From positions 310,001 to 374,000 of the forward strand of contig NZ_JRKI01000026.1 of the NCBI RefSeq assembly GCF_000935125.1: 64,000 nt of DNA, written 5' to 3'. Shown in pieces: positions 37,918 to 48,372 of this stretch. The notes beneath the pieces are model-generated. The model did no database searches. It was not told the origin of the DNA and worked only from the letters and a program-made list of their open reading frames with translations. The position numbers and the translations under genes are program-made. This DNA is from Streptomyces natalensis ATCC 27448. GTDB taxonomy: Bacteria; Actinomycetota; Actinomycetes; Streptomycetales; Streptomycetaceae. Within the stretch, counting starts at the first letter, position 1. Every line of letters starts with the position of its first letter.

Positions 37918-38688
37918 TCAGGAGGACGCCCCTTCCGCAGCGGTGGCGGCCTCCTCCGGCTCCCACCCCTTCAGCGCCACCAGCTGTTCGGGGGTGACGC
38001 CCTCGGGGACCGGCACCGGCGTCGGCGTACGCAGCGGCGGCTGCCAGCCCGCCTCGGGATCCCAGGAGCGGACGATCTTGGCCGGCGCGCCCGCGACGAC
38101 CGCGTGGTCCGGTATGTCGCCGCGCACCACGGCCCCGGCCGCCACCACCACGTTCCGGCCCAGCCGCGCGCCGGGCAGGATGACCGCCCCGGTGCCGATC
38201 CAGCTGCCGGAACCGATACTGACCGGCTCGGTGCGCGGCCACTGCTTGCCGACCGGCACCTCGGGATCGTCATAGCTGTGGTTGGTGGTGGTGACATACA
38301 CCCCGGGGCCGAAGAAGCAGTCATCGCCGATCGTCAGCCGGACATCCGCGATCACATGGCTGCCCCGCCCCAGGACGACGCCGTTGCCGAGGGTGAGGAT
38401 GGGGTCGGGGCCGAGGTCGAGGTCCGGCATCATGCCCGCCGTCAGGGTCACGTCCTGGGCGATGATGCAGTGCTCGCCGATCTCGATCCACGGGTCGCCG
38501 AAGACGGTCCCCTGCGGGAAGGCGAGCCGGGCGCCGGCCCCGATGCGGCGGAAGCGGTACGGGCCGGGGCGCTCGGCCGTGACGGCGGCGGTCTGCCGCA
38601 CCCAGTGCACGCCCCGGTGGACGGCGCGCGAAACGGCCCGGCGCCGCCAGGCAGCGAGGGATGAGAACACGTTCTGGTGTGACGGCAC
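37918..38688 (-). CDS. Left-handed-beta-helix acyltransferase
   Basis: A 256-residue hexapeptide-repeat acyltransferase. Repeats run from about residue 65 to 200 (IEIGEHCIIAQDVTL, ILTLGNGVVLGRGSHVIADV, IGSGSWIGTGAVILPGARLG, VAGAPAKIVRSW), and TTTNHSYDDPEVPV holds the catalytic-type His. Relatives acetylate sugars. The N-terminus is basic. The start is uncertain (GTG 38688 or 38694). It ends 8 bases from the EamA gene, convergent. Confidence 0.8.
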   Translation of the reverse strand: MPSHQNVFSSLAAWRRRAVSRAVHRGVHWVRQTAAVTAERPGPYRFRRIGAGARLAFPQGTVFGDPWIEIGEHCIIAQDVTLTAGMMPDLDLGPDPILTLGNGVVLGRGSHVIADVRLTIGDDCFFGPGVYVTTTNHSYDDPEVPVGKQWPRTEPVSIGSGSWIGTGAVILPGARLGRNVVVAAGAVVRGDIPDHAVVAGAPAKIVRSWDPEAGWQPPLRTPTPVPVPEGVTPEQLVALKGWEPEEAATAAEGASS

Positions 38689-38831
38689 CCGCACACCGTA
38701 CTCAGCACGCCGCGCGACCGGCCGCGCCCGGCGCTGTGATCTTCGCCCCACCGCCGGCCGCCCCCGCCCACCGCTGCGGACGTCGTCTACGGTGCTGTTG
38801 GCGCGGCACGGCACTGGCGAGGAGAGACGAC

Positions 38832-39389
38832 ATGGCAGGACGGGCGGTGCCCTCCGGCACTTGCGGGGCGTTGATTTCAGGGGTGACCGGCGCGGAGCCG
38901 GCGATCGATCCGGCGGCCTACACCGCGCCCACGTCCGTCGTGGTCGGCGAGGTGACGATGGCTCCCGGGGCGAGCGTCTGGTACCACGCGGTGCTGCGCG
39001 CCGACTGCGGTCCGATCGTGCTCGGCGCGGACAGCAACATCCAGGACAACTGCACGGTGCACGTGGACCCCGGCTTCCCGGTGACCGTCGGCGAACGGGT
39101 CTCCGTCGGCCACAACGCCGTACTGCACGGCTGCACGGTCGAGGACGACGTCCTGATCGGCATGGGCGCCACGGTCCTCAACGGCGCGCATATCGGCGCC
39201 GGTTCGCTGGTCGCGGCGCAGGCGCTGGTCCCGCAGGGGATGCGGGTGCCGCCCGGTTCGCTGGTCGCCGGGGTGCCGGCGAAGGTCAGGCGTGAACTGA
39301 CCGACGAGGAGCGCGAGACGATCAAGCTCAATGCCGCGATGTATCTGCATCTGGCGGCGCAGCACCGCGCGTCGGTACGGGAGGACTGA
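38832..39389 (+). CDS. Gamma-carbonic-anhydrase-like protein
   Basis: A 185-residue left-handed beta-helix protein of the gamma-carbonic anhydrase/YrdA family. Features are APTSVVVGEVTMAPGASVWY, VLRADCGPIVLGADSNIQDN, CTVHVDPGF, and metal-ligand-type histidines in VHVD, VGHNAVLHGC. It ends with the usual C-terminal helix (ERETIKLNAAMYLHLAAQH). ATG 38832 follows gaggagagacgac. Activity as a carbonic anhydrase is not certain. Confidence 0.85.
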   Translation: MAGRAVPSGTCGALISGVTGAEPAIDPAAYTAPTSVVVGEVTMAPGASVWYHAVLRADCGPIVLGADSNIQDNCTVHVDPGFPVTVGERVSVGHNAVLHGCTVEDDVLIGMGATVLNGAHIGAGSLVAAQALVPQGMRVPPGSLVAGVPAKVRRELTDEERETIKLNAAMYLHLAAQHRASVRED

Positions 39390-39524
39390 CGGCGGCGGCG
39401 TCAAACGCCCCCGCCGTATTTCCCCCGATAGAGAGGGGAAGTGGCCTGTTTACCCGCCGGTCGGTTCTGGCATCGTTGGTCACCCATAGGGACGGCGCGG
39501 CTGTGCCGTGGACGGGGATGACGG

Positions 39525-41594
39525 ATGAGCGTGTGGGCCGATCACCGGCCACTGCCCGAGGTGGTGGGCCGGGCCGTTGAGCACGAGCAGGTGTGCGGGC
39601 TGCTGGACGGCTCCTGTCTGGTGACGCTCACCGGGGCCGCGGGGGTGGGCAAGAGCGTGCTGGCCCGGGCCGTTCTGGACGAGCATCTCGCGCGGCACGG
39701 CGGCACGGTCGTCCGGGTCGGCTGCTGGGACGGCCTGGCCGAGGGTGGTCTGACGGACGCGCTGGCCGAGGCCGCGGGCCTGCCGGCCGCCGCCCTCCCC
39801 CAAGCTCTCAAGGAGCGGGGAGGTGCCCCCACAACCGGCTCACAGACCGTCGCGCGGGGCGTCTCGCGCCCGTACGAACCGCCGCGCACCCGCCCCCGTC
39901 CCCCGCGCCCGGTCGGCTCCGCCGCCGTCGCGGCGCTCGCCGCCCACTGCGCCGAGCAGCGCGCGATCCTGCTGCTGGACGACTGCGATCCGCTGCTCGA
40001 CGAATGCGCGCAGCTGGTACGGCGGCTGCTGCGGGCCGAACCGGCGCTGCGGGTCGTGGCGACGTCCCGGCGCGCGCTGGGGCTGCCCGTGGAGCGGGTC
40101 GTCGAGATCCCGCCGCTGCCGGTGACGCTGGGCGAGGGCATCGCGGGGCCGGCCGTCGAACTGCTCGCCACGCGCGCCGAGTCGGCCGCGCCCGAGCTGC
40201 TGGTCGCGGTGTGCGAGGCGCTGGAGGGCTCGCCGCTGGCCATCGCCCTGGCCGCCCGGCAGCTGGACCGGATGTCGCTGCCGCAGCTCGCCGCGCAGGT
40301 CGCCGCGGACGGCCCGCTCTCGTACTCGGGCCCGGCGCCGACCGCGCGCCACACCTCGCTCTACGCGGCACACGCCGCCGGCTACGCCCTCTGCTCGCCC
40401 ACCGACCGGCGGGTGTGGGCGCGGCTCTCGGTGCTCCCCGGGGACTTCGATCCCTGGCTGGCAGGGTGCGTCTGTGCCAGCAGTGACGTTCCTTCACCGG
40501 AGATCGACGCGGCGCTCGAACGGCTGCGGCGGGCATCCGTACTGGAACGCGTACGGGAGGGGAACGACGCCCCGCGGGACGCCCGTGCCGCGCTGCCGCC
40601 GCGCTATCGACTCCCGCGCGGCGCCCGGGACTTCGGGCGGGCCCAGCTGCGCGACGCGGGCGAGGAGTCCGCGGCGCTGCGCCGCTTCCGGCAGGCGTGT
40701 GCGGCGCTCGCGGCGGAGGCGCAGATCGCCTGGCAGGGGCCCGACCAGCAGATCGCCGTATGCCTGGTGGAGGACGAACAACACAACCTGGACGCGGCGT
40801 TGACCCGGCCACCGCAGGACGCGGACGATGCGCTCAGCGCCCTGGAGATCGCCGTTTCCCTCTGGTTCCAGTGGGGTGCGTGCGGCTACCGTCGCGAGGG
40901 CCGGGCGCATCTCGACCGGCTGCTGCTGCTCTCCCGGGGCGACACCCCGCTGCGCGCCCGCGCGCTGTGGCTGGCCGGCTGGCTCGCCGCGCAGGAGCAC
41001 GCGCCCGGCGCCGCGGAGACGCTGCTGGAACAGGCATGGGCGGCCGCCGTGATGCATGCGGACGCCGACGGGCTGGCCCGTATCGCGCATGCGCAAGGTG
41101 TGCTGGCGCTCTACCGGGAGGACACCGGGGCCGCGGTGGCCTGCCTAGAGGAGGCGGCCGGACACCGGTCGAGGGATCCGTGGTTCGGGCCCGGGCCCGC
41201 GCACAGCCGGGCGCTGCTCGCCGTCGCGCTGTCGGCGGTGGACGCCGAGGGCGCCCGGGCCGCCGCCCGCCGCGCCTGGGAATCCCGGCGCTCCGACGGC
41301 GACTTCTGGCTGTACTCCACCGTCCTGTACGCCCGCGCCCTGACCGAACGCGCCCATGGACGGCCGGACGCGGCCCTGCGGGCCTGCCGCAAGGCACTGG
41401 CGGCCAAGAAGCTCGTCGGCGACCCGCTGTTCATCGCGGGCGCGCGCCATATGCTCGACGGCCTGCGCCGCGAGGCACGCGCGGCACGCAAGGGAGCTCC
41501 GGCACCGGCCGACGGCGGCGCCACCCGGTGGTGGCAGCGCGGTGGCGCAGTCCGCACGGCCCCGTTCTTCTCACGGCTGCGGACGGGTTCGTAG
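39525..41594 (+). CDS. STAND-type ATPase with TPR-like C-terminus
   Basis: A 689-residue protein. It has a Walker A TLTGAAGVGKSVLARAV at about 35-51, a Walker B ILLLDDCDPLLDE near 147, sensor-like VVATSRRALGLPVERV, and a winged-helix-like RRVWARLSVLPGDFDPW at about 290. The last 300 residues are TPR-like helices (LEIAVSLWFQWG; RALWLAGWLAAQEHAPGAAE). It resembles LuxR/AfsR-type regulators but I see no C-terminal DNA-binding domain. A short interspersed repeat is inserted in frame near residue 90. A signalling ATPase of unknown target. Confidence 0.75.
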   Translation: MSVWADHRPLPEVVGRAVEHEQVCGLLDGSCLVTLTGAAGVGKSVLARAVLDEHLARHGGTVVRVGCWDGLAEGGLTDALAEAAGLPAAALPQALKERGGAPTTGSQTVARGVSRPYEPPRTRPRPPRPVGSAAVAALAAHCAEQRAILLLDDCDPLLDECAQLVRRLLRAEPALRVVATSRRALGLPVERVVEIPPLPVTLGEGIAGPAVELLATRAESAAPELLVAVCEALEGSPLAIALAARQLDRMSLPQLAAQVAADGPLSYSGPAPTARHTSLYAAHAAGYALCSPTDRRVWARLSVLPGDFDPWLAGCVCASSDVPSPEIDAALERLRRASVLERVREGNDAPRDARAALPPRYRLPRGARDFGRAQLRDAGEESAALRRFRQACAALAAEAQIAWQGPDQQIAVCLVEDEQHNLDAALTRPPQDADDALSALEIAVSLWFQWGACGYRREGRAHLDRLLLLSRGDTPLRARALWLAGWLAAQEHAPGAAETLLEQAWAAAVMHADADGLARIAHAQGVLALYREDTGAAVACLEEAAGHRSRDPWFGPGPAHSRALLAVALSAVDAEGARAAARRAWESRRSDGDFWLYSTVLYARALTERAHGRPDAALRACRKALAAKKLVGDPLFIAGARHMLDGLRREARAARKGAPAPADGGATRWWQRGGAVRTAPFFSRLRTGS
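39794..39823 (+). repeat. Interspersed Streptomyces-type repeat inside the STAND gene
   Basis: CCTCCCC and GGGGAGG flank caagctctcaaggagc, followed by tgcccccac. I recall similar cccaagctct...ggggaggtgccccc elements in many Streptomyces genomes. Here it adds LKERGGAPT-type residues between Walker A and Walker B without breaking the frame. Confidence 0.5.
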
Positions 41595-41683
41595 AGCGGC
41601 TGTGCCCCGGCCTCGTCACAGCACGTGACCACCCGGCCGCGCTCGGGATGCGGGAACGCCGCGCCGCCCCCACCCTGGAGACC

Positions 41684-41914
41684 ATGAAACGTGCCCTGGA
41701 GCGCGCGGCGCGCGCCCCCGTGATCGTGCACCCGCCCTGCACCGGCGGGCGCCGCGTCACGCTCTACGGCCAGGATCTGGGCCGCGCCCTGCGCCGAGGC
41801 GACGTGGCCGCGTATCTGCGCCGGGCGGGGTTCGTCACGGCGGAGTTCGCCTGGGACGACACCGGCCTCATCGAATGGCGCGAGGGCGGCCCCGACGTGT
41901 GGTCGACGCCCTGA
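41684..41914 (+). CDS. Small hypothetical protein
   Basis: A 76-residue protein with ATG 41684 after ctggagacc. Features: a basic N-terminal helix, VTLYGQDLGRALRRGDVAAYL (a helix-rich central unit) and FAWDDTGLIEWREGGPD. It resembles small conserved Streptomyces proteins of unknown role. A strong terminator follows. Confidence 0.6.
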   Translation: MKRALERAARAPVIVHPPCTGGRRVTLYGQDLGRALRRGDVAAYLRRAGFVTAEFAWDDTGLIEWREGGPDVWSTP

Positions 41915-41928
41915 CGTGAGAACGCCAC

Positions 41929-41960
41929 CGGCCCGGTAGCGAGCGCGCGCTACCGGGCCG
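41929..41960. terminator. Bidirectional terminator
   Basis: CGGCCCGGTAGC and GCTACCGGGCCG form a perfect 12-bp stem with an 8-base loop between convergent genes. Confidence 0.75.
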
Positions 41961-41979
41961 GGCAATATCTGATGACCCG

Positions 41980-42627
41980 TCAGTCGACCGCCGCCGGAAC
42001 CTGCGCCTTCGCCTCCCGCTCGGCCGCCGCCTTCTTCGCGCGGCGCTTCATGACCAGGAAGGAGCCGAGCCCGAAGAGCAGGGCGGCGGCCAGACCGAGC
42101 CACTGGAAGCGCTGCAACCACGATTCTGCGACCAGGCCGAGGCTGTAGATGAGCGCGGTGGTACCACCGGCCCAGACGATGCCGCCGAGGATGTTGGCGA
42201 TCAGGAACTTCCAGTACGGCATCTTCAGCACACCGGAGAGCGGCCCGGCGAAGATGCGCAGCAGGGCGATGAAGCGGCCGACGAACACCGCCCACATGCC
42301 CCACTTCTCGAACTTCTCCTCCGCCATGGCGACATGGTCGGGACCGAAGTGCTTGGGGAACTTCCGGGCCGCCCAGTCCAGCAGCGGCTGGCCCCCCTTG
42401 CGCCCGATCAGATACCCGATGGAGTCGCCGATGATCGCGCCGGCGGACGCGCAGGCACCCAGCACGAACGGGTTGATGTGGTCCGTGGTCGCGGCGAGGA
42501 TCGCCGCGCTGACGAGAACGATCTCACCGGGCAGCGGAATGCCCAGGCTTTCCACCCCGATGACCACCCCCACCAGGAGGTAGACGCTCACGGCCGGTAC
42601 GGTCTCGAGCCACTCCTGGATGTGCAA
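41980..42627 (-). CDS. DedA-family membrane protein
   Basis: A 215-residue DedA/SNARE-associated (VTT) membrane protein with about five hydrophobic segments. Family motifs are VESLGIPLPGEIVLVSAA (re-entrant loop), SAGAIIGDSIGYLIGRKGG and FEKWGMWAVFVGRFIALLRI, with FAGPLSGVLKMPYWKF. Members are thought to be lipid scramblases or needed for membrane homeostasis. I take TTG 42627, with ggagg 8 bases before it; GTG 42642 is the alternative. Confidence 0.85.
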   Translation of the reverse strand: MHIQEWLETVPAVSVYLLVGVVIGVESLGIPLPGEIVLVSAAILAATTDHINPFVLGACASAGAIIGDSIGYLIGRKGGQPLLDWAARKFPKHFGPDHVAMAEEKFEKWGMWAVFVGRFIALLRIFAGPLSGVLKMPYWKFLIANILGGIVWAGGTTALIYSLGLVAESWLQRFQWLGLAAALLFGLGSFLVMKRRAKKAAAEREAKAQVPAAVD

Positions 42628-42866
42628 AGCAGCTTCCTCCACTTGATGTCGGGCCCCCGTGGGCCGCTGCCCGGCTCCACCTGTGCCGCCGGGCCGGTCT
42701 TTACCCTCGGCACGCCGTATCGGCGCGCCCCGGAAGCGTACTCGATCGGCCGCCACGGACGCCGAACGACGACGGCCCGCCGTGCGCTGCACGACGGGCC
42801 GCGGAGCCGGGCTCCGGCTCTTTTGTGACTCGCTTACTTACGCCCCACTCATGTCTCGCTCATGCC

Positions 42867-43322
42867 TCACTTATGAGGACGCAGCGTCCACACAATGGTC
42901 ATCTCGCCGGTCACCGCGCCGTTCTCGCGGGTGATCGTGACCGTCACCGGGAACTCCGGGCGCTCACCGGCATCCAGGTCGGCGACCACCTCGGCCACCG
43001 GCCGGCCGAGCTCCGCGGTCGCGGTGACGGGGCCCATGGCGAGCTTCTTGTAGCCGATCTCGGCCCGTACGGCCAGCGGCACCGCGCGCCCGAGCTGATC
43101 ACCGAAGGCCGTCATCACGATCGCGCCGCTCGCGGACTCGGCGAGGGTGAACATCGCTCCGGCGTGCGGACCGCCGACGTGGTTGTGGAAGTCGGACTGG
43201 TCCGGCATACGGACCACGGCGCGCTCGGCGGTGGTCTCGGTGAACTCGAGGTTCAGGGTGCGCACCATCGGCACGGATGCCGACATCATTTCGCCGATCG
43301 ACGGCAGGGTCTCAGAGGACAT
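42867..43322 (-). CDS. Hotdog-fold thioesterase-like protein (DUF4442)
   Basis: A 151-residue hotdog-fold protein. FHNHVGGPHAGAMFTLAESA is the core helix region of PaaI/DUF4442 thioesterases, preceded by strands (LEFTETTAERAVVRM) and followed by YKKLAMGPVTATAEL. The catalytic Asp of classical PaaI enzymes is not obvious; the His-Asn-His group may substitute. It may hydrolyse acyl-CoA. ATG 43322. Confidence 0.75.
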   Translation of the reverse strand: MSSETLPSIGEMMSASVPMVRTLNLEFTETTAERAVVRMPDQSDFHNHVGGPHAGAMFTLAESASGAIVMTAFGDQLGRAVPLAVRAEIGYKKLAMGPVTATAELGRPVAEVVADLDAGERPEFPVTVTITRENGAVTGEMTIVWTLRPHK

Positions 43323-43490
43323 GGCGGCATGTTACCTGTCGGTAGCTTCGCTTGGGAAGGGTCGCGCGGGGGCCGGCCCGGGGTCGGCCGCGGGTCCGCA
43401 TCGCCTGGGCAAAAAACCCGTATCCGGCCCGGTCACTCCCCGCATATCGTCGGCACCCATGCGACCGGACCGGCACCGCGGGGTGTCTCG

Positions 43491-44816
43491 ATGACCGTCC
43501 GTCCGGCCTGGGCCGGGCGCAACTTCCTGCTGCTCACCGGGGCCACGGTGATCGCGAACCTCGGCAGCTCCGGCGCGCAGATCGCGACCGCCTTCGCGGT
43601 GCTCGCGGCCAACGGTTCGGCCACCGACGTCGGCCTGGTGGCCGCCGCCCGTACGATCCCGCTCGTCCTCTTCCTCCTCATCGGCGGCGCGGTCGCCGAC
43701 CGGCTGCCCCGCCATCGCGTCATGGTGGCCGCGAACATCCTCAACTGCACGTCCCAGGGCCTGTTCGCGCTGCTCGTACTGACCGGGCAGCCGCCGCTGT
43801 GGCAGATGGCCGCGCTGGCGGCGCTCGGCGGCACCGGGCAGGCGTTCTTCGCCCCGGCCTCCGAGGGCATGGTGCTCGCCAGCGTCTCCGGCGAGCACTC
43901 CGGGCGCGCCTTCGCCGTCTTCCGCATGGGCATGAACGGCGCGACCATCGGCGGCGCCGCACTCGGCGGCGCGCTGGTCGCCGCCGCCGGGCCCGGCTGG
44001 GTGCTGGCGATCGACTCGGCCGCCTTCGCCCTGGCGGCCACGTTACGGGCGTTCCTCGACGCCGGCGGGGTGCCCGAGCGGGCCCCCGGCGGCGGGATGC
44101 TGCGTGATCTGCGCGACGGCTGGCGCGAGGTCGCCTCGCGGACCTGGCTGTGGGCGATAGTGGTGCAGTTCTCCCTCGTCAACGCGGTGATCGTCGCGGC
44201 CGAGGCGGTCTACGGGCCGCTGGTCGCCGAGGAGCACCTGGGCGGCGCCCGGCCGTGGGGGCTGGCGATGGCCGCGTTCGGCGTGGGCACGGTGGGCGGC
44301 GCGCTGCTGATGACCCGGTACAAGCCCCGCCGCATCCTGCTGACCGGCACGCTCTGCGTCTTCCCGCTCGCCCTTCCCTCCGCCGCGCTGGCCGTACCTC
44401 TCCCGGCGGCGGGACTCAGCGCCGTCATGTTCGGCACCGGTATCGCGGTCGAGGTCTTCTCGGTCGCCTGGATGACGGCGCTCCACCAGGAGATACCCGA
44501 GGAGAAGTTCTCCCGCGTCTCTTCCTACGACTGGTTCGGTTCCCTGGCCGGCGTCCCGGTGGCGACCGCACTGGCCGGCCCGGTCCAGAACGTGATCGGG
44601 CGACCGGCCGCACTCTGGGGCTGCTCCGCGCTGATCGCCCTGCTGACGGCGGCGGTGCTGTGCGTACGCGACGTACGGGCCCTCACCCGGCGTGATCATG
44701 GCCCTGCCCGGGATCCGCGCCGTCCGGAGGAGACGGCGGCGCGCGAGGCTCCCGGGCACCAACGGGACGACGCCTCACTGCCGGACCAGGCACCACCCCC
44801 CGTCAGCCGAGGCTGA
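43491..44816 (+). CDS. MFS transporter
   Basis: A 441-residue major facilitator with 10-12 hydrophobic helices. Signs are the loop GGAVADRLPRHRVMVAANIL between helices 2 and 3 and FRMGMNGATIGGAALGGALV in helix 5. The charged C-terminal tail is likely cytoplasmic. The closest known type is the antibiotic-export group (MFS_3). The substrate is unknown. ATG 43491; the last 14 bases overlap the convergent methyltransferase-like gene. Confidence 0.85.
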   Translation: MTVRPAWAGRNFLLLTGATVIANLGSSGAQIATAFAVLAANGSATDVGLVAAARTIPLVLFLLIGGAVADRLPRHRVMVAANILNCTSQGLFALLVLTGQPPLWQMAALAALGGTGQAFFAPASEGMVLASVSGEHSGRAFAVFRMGMNGATIGGAALGGALVAAAGPGWVLAIDSAAFALAATLRAFLDAGGVPERAPGGGMLRDLRDGWREVASRTWLWAIVVQFSLVNAVIVAAEAVYGPLVAEEHLGGARPWGLAMAAFGVGTVGGALLMTRYKPRRILLTGTLCVFPLALPSAALAVPLPAAGLSAVMFGTGIAVEVFSVAWMTALHQEIPEEKFSRVSSYDWFGSLAGVPVATALAGPVQNVIGRPAALWGCSALIALLTAAVLCVRDVRALTRRDHGPARDPRRPEETAAREAPGHQRDDASLPDQAPPPVSRG

Positions 44817-45726
44817 AGGCCCCCGAAGGCGGTTCCGGCGACGGCGTGGCCTCGGCATCGCGTACGGGCAGCGCCCCCGCGATCAGCCGCCGTAGTGCCG
44901 CGCCGTGCTCGACCCGCGCCGGGAACGCATCGCCGGCCACCCGCCGGGTCAGTGCCGCCAGCGGCAGCTCGGCGGACGAGGCGAGCAGGACGGCGTTGCC
45001 GAAGCGGCGGCCGCGCAGGACCGAGGGTTCGGCGATCACCGCCAGGTAGGGCAACACCGAGGCGAAATTGGCGAGTTGCCCGCGCAGAAAGTCGAAGGGC
45101 GCGCCGTCGGCGAGGTTGGCGGCGTAGAGGCCGTGCGGTCGCAGCACCCGGGCGGCGGCCCGCGCGTATTCGACCGAGGTGAGGTGGGCGGGGACCCGGG
45201 AACCGCCGAACACGTCCGCCACGATGACATCGGCGCTGCCCTCGGGCGCCTCCTCCAGCGCCGTACGGGCGTCCTGGGCATGCACCTCGATACCGGAGCC
45301 GGCGGGCAGCGGCAGATGTTCCGCCACCAGGGCGAGCAGGCCGCGATCGGCCTCGATGACGTGCTGCCGGGATCCCGGGCGGGTGGCGGCCAGGTAACGG
45401 GGCAGGGTCAGGGCGCCGCCGCCCAGGTGGAGCGCGTCGAGGGGCTCTCCCGGGGCGGCGGCCACGTCCAGGGCGTGCGCCAGCCTGCGGACGTACTCGA
45501 ACTCCAGGTGGGCGGGCGCATCCAGGTCGACGTACGACTGCGGGGCGCCGTCCACGGTCAGCAGCCACGCGCGGCGACGGTCGACATCGGGCAGCAGCTT
45601 GGCGGTGCCGTGGTCCACGGGGCGGGTGACGGGGACGGGGTCCGGATCCTGGTCGGGGTCGGCCTGGGGGTGGGTGTCGGGTATCGGACGGGCTGCTGTG
45701 CCCGTCGGGCCGGTTGGTGTGTCCAC
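44803..45726 (-). CDS. Spermidine-synthase-like methyltransferase-fold protein
   Basis: A 307-residue Rossmann-fold protein of the fused spermidine synthase/methyltransferase type. Visible: LDALHLGGGALTLPRYLAAT (SAM-type Gly-rich loop), HVIEADRGLLALVAEHL, GIEVHAQDARTALEEA, and SADVIVADVFGGSRVPAHLT. The first 40 residues are Pro/Asp-rich and disordered. Key spermidine synthase residues are only partly kept, so the substrate is uncertain. ATG 45726. Confidence 0.75.
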   Translation of the reverse strand: MDTPTGPTGTAARPIPDTHPQADPDQDPDPVPVTRPVDHGTAKLLPDVDRRRAWLLTVDGAPQSYVDLDAPAHLEFEYVRRLAHALDVAAAPGEPLDALHLGGGALTLPRYLAATRPGSRQHVIEADRGLLALVAEHLPLPAGSGIEVHAQDARTALEEAPEGSADVIVADVFGGSRVPAHLTSVEYARAAARVLRPHGLYAANLADGAPFDFLRGQLANFASVLPYLAVIAEPSVLRGRRFGNAVLLASSAELPLAALTRRVAGDAFPARVEHGAALRRLIAGALPVRDAEATPSPEPPSGAFSLG

Positions 45727-45813
45727 CGTTCCATTGTGCCGGGCGGGACGGGGGCGGAGCGGGCGGGCGGAGCGGACGGACGGAGCGGGCGGGCCGCGCC
45801 GGGGCGGAGAGCA

Positions 45814-45847
45814 CCGCGCCCCGTACCCAGGAAGGTACGGGGCGCGG
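45814..45847 (-). terminator. Terminator of the EF-Tu-like gene
   Basis: CCGCGCCCCGTACC and GGTACGGGGCGCGG form a perfect 14-bp stem with a 6-base loop, 13 bases after the leftward stop. Confidence 0.8.
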
Positions 45848-45859
45848 CTGTGGGCCGGC

Positions 45860-47032
<1,173 letters not shown>

Positions 47033-47141
47033 GGTGTTCTTCCTCGCAACGAAGCGGTGAGAACGGCGACTTCGCGCCGTGGGGACCCCTGAGCCACTCC
47101 GACCCTCCCCCTGTGGGGTCCGCCGGACGGTCCGGAGAGGG

Positions 47142-47282
47142 TCAGCTTCGTGCGCCGTCGGTGAAGGCGACGGCTGCGGTCGCGAGGACGTCGGTGTGGA
47201 CGTCGTCGGCAGCGGCATCGACGGCAGCCTTCAGCGCGTCCGCGACTGCGGACGGCAGGGAGAGGAAGGCGTGCCGGAACAT
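47142..47282 (-). CDS. Small hypothetical protein upstream of the EF-Tu gene
   Basis: A 46-residue Ala/Asp-rich helical peptide (FRHAFLSLPSAVADALKAAV) with strongly GC-rich third positions, unlike the neighbouring non-coding sequence. There is no clear ribosome site. It lies 109 bases before the EF-Tu start on the same strand. Confidence 0.4.
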   Translation of the reverse strand: MFRHAFLSLPSAVADALKAAVDAAADDVHTDVLATAAVAFTDGARS

Positions 47283-47688
47283 GCGTCCAATGGTGCCGGG
47301 CGCCGGCGGCGGCGTCGAACGATTTATGTGCGGAGGGGGGTTGAGGGGCCGACCGGCCCCCTCACGAGCGTCCGTCGGGCGGGCGGGCGCGGCCACGACA
47401 CCCCCGTTGGCGTGGCCGCGCCGGCCGTTCGTCGGACCTCTGGATCAAGAGCACCACTTCACGACGGTCCGTTCCATTCCCGCAGTGAGCCCGTCGTCGT
47501 ACCACGCGTCCGGTGAGGGATCGGGGGATCCGGGGAGTCGAGTCCGTCTCTCCGTTGCGGCTGGGGTGGGAGGCGGTGGTGGCGCTTCCCTCTCGCTGAA
47601 TGCCGCGGTGGAGGCCGGGGAGCGCCGCCCGGCGGACAGCGCCGGCTGAGCGGCTATGTGCGAGGGCGGGCGCCCCGCCCCCGCGGCC
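47283..47688. other. Intergenic region upstream of the EF-Tu gene
   Basis: About 400 bases with no convincing gene. It contains a hairpin (TGAGGGGCCG/CGGCCCCCTCA, 47342-47364, one bulge) and otherwise featureless GC-rich DNA. The leftward promoter for the EF-Tu gene may lie here or closer to the gene; I see no clear one. Confidence 0.5.
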
Positions 47689-48372
47689 TCATGCCTGGGC
47701 GGCGGTGCCCGCGCGCTGTACGAGGTGCGGCGGCGGGGCGATGGCGGGGTCCAGGTCGGGGGCGGACCGGAGGGCGCCCCATGAGGCGTTCAGCGGCAGG
47801 ACCCCGGCCCACAGCCCGAGTTCGGCGTCCGGGGAGTCGCCGTCGTCCGGCGGGCCGGTGCGTACCTTGACCGAGGACTCGACGAGCGAGAGGGCGAGCA
47901 GCGCGGTGGCGGCCAGTTCCTTGCGGCTGGGGCGCCGGGCGTAGTCCCACTGCCCCGGGGCGGACTGTTCGGTCAGGCAGCGCAATCCGGCGAGCTTCTC
48001 CTCGTCGTCGGTGACCGGGCGGGGCACTCCGTAGATCATCGCGCTGCGGTAGTTGACGCCGTGCTCGAAGACGGAACGGGCCAGTACGAGCCCGTCGACG
48101 TGGGTGACCGTCACACACACCGTGGCTCCGGGGGCGGCGACGAGGCTGCGACTGGCCACCGAGCCGTGGAAGTAGAGCGTGCCACCGTCCGCGCCGTAGA
48201 CCGTGGGCACCACCATGACCGTGCCGTCCACGGTCACCCCGAGGTGGCATACGAACCCGGCCGCGAGTATGGAGTCCAGTGCGGCGCGGTCCGCGCGGCC
48301 CTGCTCGCGCAGCCGCCGGTGGCGGGTGCGTTCCGTTGCCGACAGGGGGCGGGCGGGGGGCGGGGTGGTCAT
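47689..48372 (-). CDS. Pyridoxamine 5'-phosphate oxidase-like FMN-binding protein
   Basis: A 227-residue split-beta-barrel protein of the PNPOx-like group. Segments: VCHLGVTVDGTVMVVPTVYG, LYFHGSVASRSLVA, VCVTVTHVDGLVLARSVFEH and YRSAMIYGVPRPV. Relatives bind FMN or F420. The catalytic role cannot be assigned. ATG 48372; no coupled neighbour. Confidence 0.85.
   Translation of the reverse strand: MTTPPPARPLSATERTRHRRLREQGRADRAALDSILAAGFVCHLGVTVDGTVMVVPTVYGADGGTLYFHGSVASRSLVAAPGATVCVTVTHVDGLVLARSVFEHGVNYRSAMIYGVPRPVTDDEEKLAGLRCLTEQSAPGQWDYARRPSRKELAATALLALSLVESSVKVRTGPPDDGDSPDAELGLWAGVLPLNASWGALRSAPDLDPAIAPPPHLVQRAGTAAQA

Noticed and set aside
41684..41914. C-terminal continuation of the STAND ATPase by frameshift
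   Set aside because: The small frame has its own ggag ribosome site and ATG, and the ATPase ends normally 90 bases earlier.
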